A stretch of DNA of 64,000 nucleotides from Mikania micrantha (taxonomy: Eukaryota; Streptophyta; Magnoliopsida; Asterales; Asteraceae), in contig CM018693.1 of the NCBI GenBank assembly GCA_009363875.1, forward strand, positions 76,930,028 through 76,994,027, in the 5' to 3' direction. How positions within the stretch are numbered: the stretch's first letter is position 1; every line of letters starts with the position of its first letter. The position numbers were made by a program, and so were the translations under genes. A model generated the notes under the pieces. The model made no database searches, was not told where the DNA came from, and was given only the letters and a program-made list of their open reading frames with translations. Positions 44,535 to 56,284 of this stretch are shown one piece after another.

Positions 44535-45431
44535 TGTTGGTTCTATCTGCCCATGAGACATAATAAATTGATGTGGCTAGTATGTTATGATCCAAGTCGG
44601 GTCATACCCAATAACAAACTAGACAGACACCTACTATATTTATATAATTGATATGATCAGTTAATTAAATAACAACACTTAGAAAATTGTGTTTTCTAAA
44701 TAAAAGCACTTGTGAAATTAATAGATTACTTGGGTAATTTATTTATGAGAGAACTTTATTTTGTTATTTAATTGGTTAAATAACATTTATAAAGTTTAAA
44801 TAAGATGTAGCTAGTAACTAATTAAATGTCACTAGTTAAAATGGTTTTTACTATGACTAAGTTACTTAAAAGTGAAATGGTAAAAGTGAAATGGTAAAAG
44901 ATAAAGTGGGAAGTATCTCATTGGTGAAGAGATGCATGACCCAAGATTGGTCAATCCCACACATGCTTTACTACCTTTTAACTAACCATTCATGAGACAT
45001 GCATTTTGCACATTTTCTCATACAAGAATCTCACACATTAAATAAACTCCCTCATCCTCTCTCCTTGCAATTTTTCGGCCAAGACCAAGAGCAAGAGAAA
45101 AAAAGAGTTTTGTGTTGTTCAATCCTAGCACATCTTGGTGTTTGTTGTAGGTTTGTGGGTATACAAGCTTGTGGTCTTCATCCTTTGGAGATTTCATTCA
45201 CGAATCATCATCTATTTCAAGAATCACACCCTCTAGAAGAGGAGGTAGTTTTCTTGTTTCTAACTATGTTTGTTTGTAAGCATGAACATCCTCATATGGA
45301 TCCTTTGATTCGGGTTAATCATAAAATGGTTTATGAACATTTTAAAACAAGTTTTAAATTACTAATATCCGCTGCGTTTTTACATTTTAAATGGTTAAAA
45401 TGGATTTGATAAACTTGTTAAAAACCCAACA
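44535..45431 (+). repeat. Cop-G2 5' LTR
   Basis: 897 bp, TGTTGG...CCAACA. The first base pairs match the 3' LTR almost throughout. An open frame of about 136 codons in its second half also occurs in other Cop-G LTRs but resembles no known protein. Confidence 0.93.
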
Positions 45432-47003
45432 ATGGCATCAAGAGCCACTTATGTGGATGCATGCTTCAAAAATCCAAGAAAAAAAGTGATTTTTGACACA
45501 CTTGAGCCTAGGGGCTGATGTGTTTTGATAAAATGGTTAAACCCTTGTCTTTCAAAGTTTACAATAAGCATGTGGAAACATTGAAAGATTAGTCATTTGG
45601 ATGATAGTTAATTTGGACAAAATCGGTTTTGTTGAATTTTTTGTGTTTGGCCGTAAGTTTCAACACAAAAAAAAGGGGACCATTTTTTTTCTTGAATACT
45701 TGTATAATTGGTGTTCATAACCAAGCCATGACCTTGTGGATGTGTTTAGTTGATTTGGTTGTTTTTGGCATTTGACTATTCAAAGGATTGTAATAATTAT
45801 TTTATTCATTTGGGCATGTAATTTATTTATTTCATTTGGCATGTAATAAATAGATTAGTTGTATTTTGGTTTCATTTACTAGATAAAAATGTGTTAGGAT
45901 ATTTTTTGTAATTGTAAATGGAAGACACAAAATGGTGTTTTTGGTTTGGCAAATTTGGGTCCAAAAGGACTTCGTAGTCCATAATGGGATTCAAGCCCAA
46001 AACTAAATAACACCTTGGAGGCCCAACTAGATTTTGGAGCTGAAAAATGAAGCCCAATTGAAGCCCAAAGCAACATGGAGAAATCACAACACAAATGGAC
46101 ACTTGAAGCATTTGGATGCAAGATCAAGTGGGAGTTCATGGACACAACACGTGTCATTTTCACCCTTAGGAAAGACCTTTTGGCACACTTGTTTTGGCTA
46201 ACAAGTGTGACAAGATTAGTTGGCTATGGTTATGCACTTATTTAGTTTATGTTTATTTGGTGGTTGTTTTGTATTATATTTGGATATGCATGATTAACAA
46301 ACAAATAAACGCGACAAACTAAAACCGGTTCTTTAAAATCATTAAAATTGGTAAAATACTTTGATTTTATTAAACATAATGATTTAATAATAAAATGGGT
46401 TTTATTATAAAAGAACCTAAGGGTACCACTCATTTGGATGCATACAAATGCAAGGTACACAAAGTTTTCTAAACTAGAATTAAGAAAACTAAGAAAAATT
46501 CCCTTTTAAAACAAGTTTAACACCATCCTTTTACGCAACACTTGAATCACTTGGAAAATCTTTGTGGGATAAAGGTCACCTAACCACTTGGAGGAAACTT
46601 GTGTTTTAAGGTGGGAATACTATACTTGTGGGATAAAGGTCACCTAACCACTTGTGTAAGTAAACTCACACGAGTGTGTAAGTAGGACAACTTAATTTGC
46701 AAACCGTGTGGAATGGATCACCTAACACATGGGTTTCCAAATGGTGTTGATGGGATAAACATGCCAACTAAATATATGATATTTAATCGATCCCATACAC
46801 TAGAAGTTGCAAAGGTTGCAATTGTCAAACGTTGACTACCTTGTTAATTTAAAAATGGGATAAAGGTCACCTAACCATTATTTGAATGTAACGTTGGATT
46901 CTAGATTTATTTATTTATTAATTGTCATTAAGACACAAAGGGTATTAATAATTAAAACGTAATAAAGAAAGTACTAAAATCAAACTTTGTTAAATTCTTG
47001 TAG
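45432..47003 (+). other. Cop-G2 PBS and 5' leader
   Basis: PBS TGGCATCAAGAGCC at 45433-45446. The leader is nearly identical to that of Cop-G1, including the repeated 'gggataaaggtcacctaacc' at about 46566, 46629 and 46857. No gene is supported. It ends 'ttcttgtag' before the ATG. Confidence 0.78.
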
Positions 47004-50000
47004 ATGGCCGCAAACGATGCTAATAACGATAACCCAACCGGTAATAGCCAATCACTAAGAGCAATTCTCCAAAGAGAACGTCTAAATCACACAAACTTTA
47101 TGGATTGGTATCGAAACTTGAGAATTGTTCTCAAGCAAGAGAAACGATCCTACATTTTAGACGATCCCATCCCCGATGAACCCAACGAGGATGATGAGGA
47201 TGCCTATCTCGAATGGGTTAAATATGTCGAGGATTCCGTACAAGTCTCTTGCCTAATGTTGGCAAGTATGACTACCGAACTCCAAAAGGAGTATGAGCTC
47301 CACGGGGCTTATGACATGATTACCCAATTGAAGGAAACGTTCCTTCAACAAGCAAGGGTAGAAAGGTTCGAAACGGTTCGAGCACTTCATGCATGTCGTA
47401 TGGAAGAAACCCAATCGGTTTCATCTTATGTACTTAAGATGAAAAGCCACATTGATCGCCTCGAAAGGCTAAATTGTCCCGTCTCGAAAGAGTTGGCAAC
47501 GGATTTGATCCTCAACTCTTTGTCAAAAAGGTTTGACAACTTTGTCATGAACTATAACATGAACGGATGGGACAAGAGCGTTGGTGAACTTCACTCAATG
47601 CTCAAAACTGCCGAGGCTGCAATGGGTAAAAAAGTTTTACCCGTTCTTAATATCAATGAAGGGGCTAACAAGTAAAGGCAGCATCCCGAACCTATGGCAA
47701 ATGTTGCCAAAGGTAAAGGGTACTCAAAGGGAAAAGGGAAGGGTAAGGCTAAAGTGGAACCACCAAAACCCAAAGAAAAGAAGCAAAAGGTTGCTGCAAA
47801 TGACCCATGCTTTAAGTGTGGTGAGATAGGATATTGGATGAGGAATTGTCCAGTCTATCTCAAAGAGTTGAAAGAAAAGAGGGATGCAAGGCAAACTTCA
47901 GGTACAACTTTCATGATTCATATTGATCTTAATGTTATTTCCTCTAACACATGGGTACTGGATACCGGATGTGGAACTCATATTTGCAATTTGTTGCATG
48001 GGTTCAAAAGAAGTAAGGACTTCAAGAAAGGAGATGTTAGCCTCTTCATGGGCAATGGAGCAACAGTTCTAGTTGAAGCCCGAGGAGACTATACATTAAA
48101 TCTTCCAAGTGGTTTGGAAGTAATTTTGAGGAATGTTTTGTATGCTCCTAGTTTGACTAGAAACATTATTTCTGTTTCCATTTTAAGACAATATGGTTAT
48201 GGTTTTAAATTTATTGAAAATGATATTCATGTTTCTTTAAATGATGTGTTTTATTTCAAGGCTATTCCTTTAAATGGTATTTATGAATTGGTTCATGATA
48301 ATGCATTGAATGATAGCTCATTGTACCAAGCAACTACCAAGAAACTCAAAATGGATTTGAGTGAGACCTATTTATGGCATTGTCGCCTTGGACATATAAA
48401 CAAGAAACGTATAAAAACACTTCAAGTGAATGGTCTCTTGAAAACGAATCAAAATGATTCATTTGATATATGTGAATCTTGTTTACAAGGCAAAATGACC
48501 AAAGCCCCGTTTAATAGAATTATTGAAAGGGCCAAGGATTTATTAGGAATCATACATTCGGATGTATGCGGTCCTTTTAAACCAATAAGTAGGAATGGTG
48601 AAAGATACTTCATTACCTTTACCGATGACTATAGTCGTTATGGGTATGTGTACTTGTTAAGACACAAAGATGAAGCTTTTGAAACGTTCAAAATCTTTAA
48701 GAATGAAGTAGAAAATCAACTCAATAAGTCAATTAAAATTCTTCGAACTGATAGAGGAGGTGAATACCTAAGTGATGCATTTCAAGAGCATCTTAGAAGT
48801 TGTGGGATTATCTCACAATTCTCTCCACCTGGAACACCGCAACAAAACGGTGTGTCTGAAAGGAGAAACCGAACCTTATTGGATATGGTTCGTTCTATGA
48901 TGGCTAGAAGCACACTACCTTTATCATTTTGGGGTATCGCTTTGCTCTCCGTAGCCCGTATTTTAAATATGGCACCAACCAAGAAAGTTGAAAGGACACC
49001 TTATGAAATATGGCATGGAAAGGCTCCATCGCTATCATATTTAAGGATATGGGGTTGTGAGGTTTATGTTAAACATGTTCCAAACAAACTAGAAGCCCGA
49101 TCCACTAAGTGTATCTTTGTTGGATATCCTAGAGATTCTATGGGATATTATTTCTATGATCCAACCGAGCAAAGAGTATTCATTGCTAGAAAAGGGGAGT
49201 TCATGGAAACTAAGTTTCTCATGGAGGAAACTAGTTGTAGAACAGTGGAACTTGAGGAGAATCAAGAACCGCAGCCCGATACACATTTGGTTGATACTAG
49301 CACCCAACAAAAGGTTGTTGAAAATGATCAAATGGTTGATCAACGTACACAAAACGTTCGTACATCTGGTAGAATAAGCAATCCACCTGAAAGATATGGA
49401 TTTTTCATGGATGGATGCTATGTGGTAGATTCGGATGAACTGACCACATACCGAGATGCAATGTCCAATCCAGATTGTGACAAATGGCTCGAAGCCATGA
49501 ACGTTGAGATGCAATCTATGTATGACAACCAAGTTTGGGAACTAGTTGTACCACCTCATAACTACAAATTAGTTGGAAGTAAGTGGGTTTTCAAGAAGAA
49601 AACGGACATGCATGGAAACTTGGATACTTATAAAGCTAGACTTGTAGCAAAAGGTTTTAGTCAAAATCAAAGGGTTGATTATGATGAAACTTTTTCGCCT
49701 GTGGCGATGCTAAAGTCTATTAGGATATTATTTGCCATAGCTGCACATTATGATTATGAGGTATGGCAAATGGATGTCAAAACGGCTTTCCTAAATGGAC
49801 ATCTTGAGGAAGATGTCTATATGGCTCAGCCTGATGGTTTTGTCGATCCTAAACATCCCAATAAGGTATGCAAGTTAAAGAAATCAATCTATGGATTGAA
49901 ACAAGCATCAAGGAGATGGAATCAACGTTTTGATGAGGAAATACAAAAGTATGGATTCATCAAGAATGCTGATGAAGCATGTGTATATAAGAAAGCTAGT

Positions 50001-51014
50001 GGGAGCATCATTACCTTCCTAGTATTATATGTCGATGACATTTTACTATTTGGGAATGAAATTCCCACCATGGAAGGTGTAAAAACCTGGCTTGGAAGTC
50101 TTTTTTCCATTAAGGATCTTGGAGAAGCCGCCTATATTTTGGGAATAAAGATCTACAGGGATTGATCTAGGCGGCTGATAGGCTTAAACCAAAGTGCATA
50201 CATTGACAAAATCTTGAAAAGATTCAAGATGGAAAACTCTAAGAAAGGTTTGGTACCTATTCAAAGAGGGACAATATTGAGTGTTTCTCAATGTCCAAGC
50301 TCAAAGGATGAGCAAGAGAAAATGAAAGGAATCCCATATGCTTCGGCTAAAGGATCCATCATGTATGCAATGATATGCACTAGGCCGGACGTGTCATACG
50401 CTTTGAACATGACAAGTAGATACCAGCAAAATCCTAGTGATAGTCATTGGATGGCTGTCAAAAGCATACTAAAGTACCTGAGAAGGACTAGAGATATGTT
50501 TCTTATCTATGGATCTGGTGAAGAGGAACTCGTGGTAAAGGGTTACACGGATGCGAGTTTTCAAACCGATCGAGATGATTCTCGATCGCAATCGGGTTAT
50601 GTCTTCATTTTAAATGGAGGAGCTGTTTCTTGGAAAAGCTCAAAACAAGACGTGGTAGCATTGTCCACTACAGAATCGGAATACATCGCTGCTTCAATAG
50701 CAGCACAGGAAGCTGCTTGGTTGAAGAAGTTCATATCTGATCTTGGGGTTGTTCTTTCCATTCAGGATCCCCTAGAGATCTTTTGTGATAACGAGGGTGC
50801 AATTGCTCAAATCAAGGAACCTCGTAGCCATCAAAAGACGAGGCACATTGAACGTAGATTCAACTACATAAGGGATGAAGTTGAAAACGGAAAGATATGT
50901 ATTCGCAAAGTTCACACCGACCAAAACATTGCGGATCCACTCACGAATCTCCTTGAAAGGCCAAAGCATGAGGGTCATACTTGTGGCATGGGAATTCGAT
51001 ATTCTAGTGATTGA
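47004..51014 (+). pseudogene. Cop-G2 gag-pol polyprotein (two nonsense codons)
   Basis: A single frame of 1336 codons reads through two stops: 47673-47675 (AAA to TAA, end of gag) and 50163-50165 (AGA to TGA, after IYRD in RT). Domains in order are: gag capsid; zinc knuckle CFKCGEIGYWMRNC, in which the histidine ligand is tyrosine; protease WVLDTGCGTHIC; pre-integrase LWHCRLGHIN with CESCLQGK; integrase with HSDVCGPF, an aspartate in FTDDYSR/RTDRGGEY and ERRNRT; RT with WQMDVKTAFLNG and YVDDIL; RNase H with GYTDASF, TTESEY and CDNEGA, ending near the ADPLT motif typical of copia. The product would be a self-processing virus-like-particle polyprotein; the stops make this copy defective. The lineage resembles the Tork/TAR group, uncertain. 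Confidence 0.92.
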
Positions 51015-51790
51015 ATTTGATCATATGTTGTACTTAAATGTTGGAAACTTTTGATTAGTTGAATGATTTATTTGGTTATAATGTTTCATATAATATTCCA
51101 ATTTTGCATGTTTAATCCGTGAATAAGTTAATTATTCTAAATGTCCGTAGTCATTCATACTCGTGGGAACAAGCATGAGGGTAAGACTATTATGTACCTG
51201 GATTGGTGGATATCCATAAGGTATGAATATAAAGCAAGGGTTGCTACCAATGTTCATAGATATTTGTGAGGTACAAATATTGGACTGACCCACTCTCAAA
51301 CATTACTGCATGGAATCTTAATGATTTGATCATAAGTAAGTTTGAGTGAAGGTGAATATCGTTTGTATCCTCAGACCTGAGATACATATTGGGTCTTGAT
51401 ATTCACCAAGTATTATACCTTGACTTAGTTCTTCGCTGTTCTGAAACATGGCAGTACATGAGGCTAAGCTCAGGTGTGGTACAAGGTGATAGTGAGAGAC
51501 GTATGTAGTCAAGATGGAATTTGTCCCTCTTATATGTTGAGAGTAAGATGTCTAAGGCCTGTTAAAGTCAAATCATAGGAGAATGATCACTCTATGTCTC
51601 TAGATTTTGACATGACATCTGTGACAAAAGGATAAATGATTGATTCATCTAAAACATTACAAGTAAGGGATTTGAAGAAGATGATGTTATTGAATGGCAC
51701 TTAGTCATACGTATTAGGGGTAGTAAACCGTTGCTAGGCGGTATTTACTGCTTGCATCAATTTTCTATGTATCATGTGCAAGTGGGAGAT
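51015..51790 (+). other. Cop-G2 3' untranslated region and polypurine tract
   Basis: 776 bp between the stop and the 3' LTR, nearly identical to 60842-61620 of Cop-G1. No gene. GTGGGAGAT at 51782-51790 abuts the LTR and is the plus-strand primer. Confidence 0.8.
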
Positions 51791-52687
51791 TGTTGGTTCT
51801 ATCTGCCCAAGAGACATAATAAATTGATGTGGCTAGTATGTTATGATCCAAGTCGGGTCATACCCAATAACAAACTAGACAGACACCTACTATATTTATT
51901 TAATTGATATGATCAGTTAATTAAATAACAACACTTAGAAAATTGTGTTTTCTAAATAGAAGCACTTGTGAAATTAATAGATTACTTGGGTAATTTATTT
52001 ATGAGAGATAACTTTATTTTGTTATTTAATTGGTTAAATAACATTTATAAAGTTTAAATAAAATGTAGCTAGTAACTAATTAAATGTCACTAGTTAAAAT
52101 GGTTTTTACTATGACTAAGTTAGTTAAAAGTGAAATGGTAAAAGTGAAATGGTAAAAGATAAAGTGGGAAGTATCTCATTGGTGAAGAGATGCATGACCC
52201 AAGATTGGTCAATCCCACACATGCTTTACTACCTTTACTAACCATTCATGAGACATGCATTTTGCACATTTTCTCATACAAGAATCTCACACATTAAATA
52301 AACTCTCTCATCCTCTCTCCTTGCAATTTTTCGGCCAAGACCAAGACCAAGAGAAAAAAAGAGTTTTGTGTTGTTCAATCCTAGCACATCTTGGTGTTTG
52401 TTGTAAGTTTGTGGGTATACAAGCTTGTGGTCTTCATCCTTTGAAGATTTCATTCAAGAATCATCATCTATTTCAAGAATCACACCGTCTAGAGGAGGAG
52501 GTAGTTTTCTTGTTTCTAACTATGTTTGTTTGTAAGCATGAACATCCTCATATGGATCCTTTAATTTGGGTTAATCATAAAATGGTTTATGAACATTTTA
52601 AAACAAGTTTTAAATTACTAATATCCGCTGCGTTTTTACATTTTAAATGGTTAAAATGGCTTTGATAAACTTGTTAAAAACCCAACA
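51791..52687 (+). repeat. Cop-G2 3' LTR
   Basis: 897 bp with TGTTGG...CCAACA ends, followed by target copy AATGG and the resumption of the Cop-G1 integrase. Confidence 0.93.
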
Positions 52688-52692
52688 AATGG

Positions 52693-53064
52693 TCTCTTGA
52701 AAACGAATCAAAATGATTCATTTGATATATGTGAATCTTGTTTACAAGGCAAACTGACCACAGCCCCCTTTAATAGAATTAATGAAAGGGCCAAGGATTT
52801 ATTAGGAATCATACATTCGGATGTATGCGGTCCTTTTAAACCAATAAGTAGGAATGGTGAAAGATACTTCATTACCTTTACCGATGACTATAGTCGTTAT
52901 GGGTATGTGTACTTGTTAAGACACAAAGATGAAGCTTTCGAAACGTTCAAAATCTTTAAGAATGAAGTAGAAAATCAACTCAATAAGTCAATTAAAATTC
53001 TTCGAACTGATAGAGTAGGTGAATACCTAAGTGATGCCTTTCATCTTAGAAGTTGTGGGATTAT
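52693..53064 (+). pseudogene. Cop-G1 integrase core, middle piece
   Basis: Continues Cop-G1 from LQVNG with LLKTNQND, the CESCLQGK cysteine pair, HSDVCGPF and TDDYSRYGYVYL. Differences from Cop-G2 include RVGEYL for RGGEYL and loss of three codons after DAF. Cop-C2 cuts the frame after RSCGII; it resumes at 58640. Confidence 0.9.
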
Positions 53065-53587
53065 TGTTAGTGCATTTTCTGTGTGAAAGCTGTATTTAAT
53101 GTGTTAATCTGGCTTGTTGTATATGAAATCATAGTCTGTTGAATATGATTAAGGGTTCGGCTAAAGATCCAAGAAGGTTTGGCTATGATTGATGGCTAAA
53201 AGGTTTGGTGCTCACATGGTTTAAGGTTTGGCAAACATATACGTTTGGCAAACCTTTTGGCAAACCTAATGGCAAACCTTTGGCAAACCTTTTGAAAACT
53301 ATATATAGGTAGACTTGGAAGACTTGGAGATCTAGAGCTCACAATTCACACACACAAAGTCAAATTCTCTCTCAAGCTCAAGATCAAGACTCTCTTCATC
53401 TTTGTTTCTTTTGATCGTTCAAGTGTTGTATTTTCACGTTTATTGTTTGTAAACACTTGGATATCAATGAAGAATTCAGATTAATGATCTATTACATTGC
53501 CATTGTTGATTCAAATCTAGTCGTAAACGGATTCCGCATGTTTATGATCGAATCGTAGAATTTCGTGATCGATTCTTCAAATCTACA
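53065..53587 (+). repeat. Cop-C2 5' LTR
   Basis: TGTTAGTGCA...AATCTACA. The AGGTTTGGCAAACC array (about 53195-53290) is followed by TATATATA (53300-53307) and a CACACACAAAGTC-type leader start. Confidence 0.93.
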
Positions 53588-53588
53588 G

Positions 53589-53600
53589 TGGTATCAGAGC
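53589..53600 (+). other. Cop-C2 primer-binding site (tRNA-iMet)
   Basis: TGGTATCAGAGC, one base after the LTR end; identical to the Cop-C1 site. Confidence 0.92.
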
Positions 53601-54262
53601 GTTAGGCTCGATTCTACGACTATTTGGACATCAATCTCAGGTAATTTGATCAGAAAATTCATCATCTTGGAGGTGTTCTTGAAGTTCTTCACGTTTTTGT
53701 CAACAAAAAGCCAGATCTACGAAAAATTATCAAGTTTTTGCAAGTTTTGATCCGATAGAAAGATGCGCCTCGAAAAAACGAAGATTTTGACTACTCATAG
53801 GCCTTTTAACTCCAAAAAATGAAGATTTTAGAGCCATTTTAGTGATTTGCAGATCTGTTCGTGCGATCTGCCGAACCTTTGACAAACCTAAGAGCCGAAC
53901 CTACATAGGTTCATGAGAAATAGGTTCGTGGGAACCTCTAGGTTTGCCAAAAACGTCATAGGTTCGCCAAAAACGTCATAGGTTCGCCAAAAACCTTCCT
54001 AGGTTCGCCAAAACCTCAATAGGTTCGTGAAAAACCTCAAAAGGTTCGTGAAAAGGTTTAGGAGAACCTCTAATAGGTTTGTTCGATGAGTTTTGCAAGA
54101 AATATACCATTTTAAAAGTTCAAGTAAACCTTGTTTACCTGTTATGGGCCTTCCGAATCATTTGGGATAGGTTTCAGGACCTAATTCGGACGTTAAGACG
54201 AAGTTTGAGCTATTTTTTTTTTGAGAGGTTAAACTTTCAAGTTCTGAACATAAAAGTTAAAT
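53601..54262 (+). other. Cop-C2 5' leader with AGGTTCG array
   Basis: No gene. The array at about 53870-54085 has units such as AGGTTCGCCAAAAACGTCAT (two near-identical in tandem at 53955-53990) and AGGTTCGTGAAAAACCTCAA, which contain the TTCGTGAA palindrome-like core. Confidence 0.8.
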
Positions 54263-56284
54263 ATGACATATAAGAACTGGAACGTGGAATGGTTGGCTAA
54301 CAATGGACTTGTGTTGGACAATTTGGAAAATTATCCGAACTGGAGATCCACATTCGAAACGTTTATTGCTAAAGCGGATGAAAATTATCAGAAGTTATTG
54401 TACCAACAATACAAGAAACCATGTCTGAAATCGAATGATAATTTTGGGATATCAAAATTGAATGAAGATCAAATGTTTGAATTTAATCAAGAAAGAGAAT
54501 TGTGTGACTTGTTTTCGATGATCATTTCTGAAGATATTAAAAAGACTGATTTTGAACAAATGCCACATTCATGTGCAAAGTGGAGTTTGTTACAACTTGC
54601 ATACAATAATCATGTTGTGAAGAAGATCAATGATGCTTATGATCGTCTTTTACCACTTATGCAAGAATTGAAATATTTTCAGTTTGATATCACTGATGGG
54701 CAAATAGTTGAGAAGTTTACGCAATTCTTACCTTATCGATGGAGTGATTTTGTTGAAAGAATGAAGGAAACTGAAATCATTCATCATGTCAAATTAATGA
54801 ATTTCAAAGATGTGGTTGATAAAATGGAATCGGAGATAAGGAGAACCGGAAAATGGATTGTGAAAATTGTTTATTTCTCGTGGATTGATGAACAAAGAAA
54901 CATGTTAAAGGCAAGTATGAGTGTTGAGAAAGAAAAAGAAGATGTTGATAGAGGAACAGAAGATGAACTTGAAATGTCTGAAGATAGCAAACAGATGAAT
55001 GAAGTTGTAGATAAGAGATGTAATGTAACTGAAGATACACACATTCTTGATGATTCTGATATCAAAAGTGAGATGAAGAAGTCTGAAGATGATGTTTTGA
55101 AGTCAAAGGATGAAACTTCAAGTGTTGAAGTGGTGTCAACAGAGGATGAGAGTGTTTATGAGGTTGCCACTGATAATATGTCTGAAACAAATACCATCAT
55201 TAGTGAAGATCATTGTCATACCATTTTAGATAAAGAGGTAAGTTCAGGTAAGTTTTCTAAACTTTCATGCTCTAAATGTTTAAATCTTAAGGGAAAGTCT
55301 CCAATTTGTGCTGATAACAACATTCCTCCGATCATTGAAGATTGTACTTTAGAGGAATTTGATGAGGAGACATTGTACAGATGTGGGTTGATTGATGTAC
55401 ATAAGAATTATGATGATTCTCACAATAATATCTTTGATGATGTGAAACCATGTGTTTCAAAGTCTGCATCATCATCCAAAAAGAAAGTTTCTTTCAAAAC
55501 CCTATTGGTTGAAATTATAAAATTTTTAAAGAACAAAAACAAGAAATTTTCAAAGCAAAATGGTTTTTCAAGTTACAAACCTATAAGTCAAATTCGATTA
55601 AAATGGGTTGTGAAATCATCATGTGCATCAAACAGAGTGGAATCAAAGTGTGATACTTCAAAGTCTTGGAACAAAGACAAGATTTCAGTTAGTCCCACAA
55701 GATGTGAAAAATTGAACTTTGAGTCTCCCACGTCAAGTGGCAAGAAGTCACATTTGACTCATATGGGTTCAACAAGTAATCAAAGATTGGTTTATGGTTC
55801 ACCAGTGGTAAATCACCAAAACCATAGGTTTGTACAAAACTATTCTCCTAGGTTTGTGGAGAGGAGAATATGTTTTGAGTGTGGAACAAGAGGGCATATC
55901 ATTTCTAATTGTCCTTATCTGTGTGAGTTACAAGGACAAGTTAGTAATGCCAAGTCTTGTGTCACAGAGGTTTCAAAGTTCATTCTTAAAAGACATAAAA
56001 TGCCAAATCAAAACAAGGAAGAACTTGTGAAAGCCTCGGATGAAGAAACGTTGAAACTTTCAAAACCTTTAATGACTAATTTGGTGTTTAACAACAATGT
56101 GGTGATTCAAGATAAGTATTATCTTAAAAATGCACTTGAACAGGAACAGTTGTGGATACCAAAAACAAACAAAGTTTCAAAGGAAACTTCTTTAGTTTCA
56201 ACCGGAAAATGGATTAAATTTCGGTATATGGATTTTCATGGAAAACTCAAGACCTCGAAGGCTTGGGTGACTAAAGATATCTAA
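54263..56284 (+). CDS. Cop-C2 gag, intact
   Basis: 673 residues. ATG 54263 is the first in frame and starts MTYKNWNVEWL, matching the conserved start in Cop-C1. About residues 1-200 look like a divergent UBN2-type capsid (NYPNWRSTFETF, LPYRWSDFVERM). Residues about 220-330 are strongly acidic (E/D/S-rich), followed by a Cys-rich patch (KLSCSKCLNLKGKSPIC), a lysine-rich basic stretch and a CCHC knuckle at 537-550 (CFECGTRGHIISNC). It is likely to form particles and package RNA, relying on another element for protease, integrase and RT. It is the only complete, unbroken gag seen in this window. The homologue in Cop-C1 has two stops. Confidence 0.88.
   Translation: MTYKNWNVEWLANNGLVLDNLENYPNWRSTFETFIAKADENYQKLLYQQYKKPCLKSNDNFGISKLNEDQMFEFNQERELCDLFSMIISEDIKKTDFEQMPHSCAKWSLLQLAYNNHVVKKINDAYDRLLPLMQELKYFQFDITDGQIVEKFTQFLPYRWSDFVERMKETEIIHHVKLMNFKDVVDKMESEIRRTGKWIVKIVYFSWIDEQRNMLKASMSVEKEKEDVDRGTEDELEMSEDSKQMNEVVDKRCNVTEDTHILDDSDIKSEMKKSEDDVLKSKDETSSVEVVSTEDESVYEVATDNMSETNTIISEDHCHTILDKEVSSGKFSKLSCSKCLNLKGKSPICADNNIPPIIEDCTLEEFDEETLYRCGLIDVHKNYDDSHNNIFDDVKPCVSKSASSSKKKVSFKTLLVEIIKFLKNKNKKFSKQNGFSSYKPISQIRLKWVVKSSCASNRVESKCDTSKSWNKDKISVSPTRCEKLNFESPTSSGKKSHLTHMGSTSNQRLVYGSPVVNHQNHRFVQNYSPRFVERRICFECGTRGHIISNCPYLCELQGQVSNAKSCVTEVSKFILKRHKMPNQNKEELVKASDEETLKLSKPLMTNLVFNNNVVIQDKYYLKNALEQEQLWIPKTNKVSKETSLVSTGKWIKFRYMDFHGKLKTSKAWVTKDI

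Larger units (their letters stand above)
44535..52687 (+). mobile_element. Cop-G2: near-complete Ty1/copia element, 8.15 kb
   Basis: LTRs of 897 bp each (44535-45431 and 51791-52687), target duplication AATGG (44530-44534 and 52688-52692), PBS, leader, one gag-pol frame with two nonsense codons, and polypurine tract. It sits inside the integrase of Cop-G1, a member of the same family. Apart from the two stops and one altered zinc ligand, the enzyme domains look complete. Confidence 0.95.

Noticed and set aside
44999..45409. 136-codon open frame in the Cop-G LTR, with relatives in all four Cop-G LTRs
   Set aside because: It is conserved only because the LTRs are near-identical copies. It overlaps the R/U5 region and LTR end, two copies are open for only 99 codons, and it resembles no known protein.
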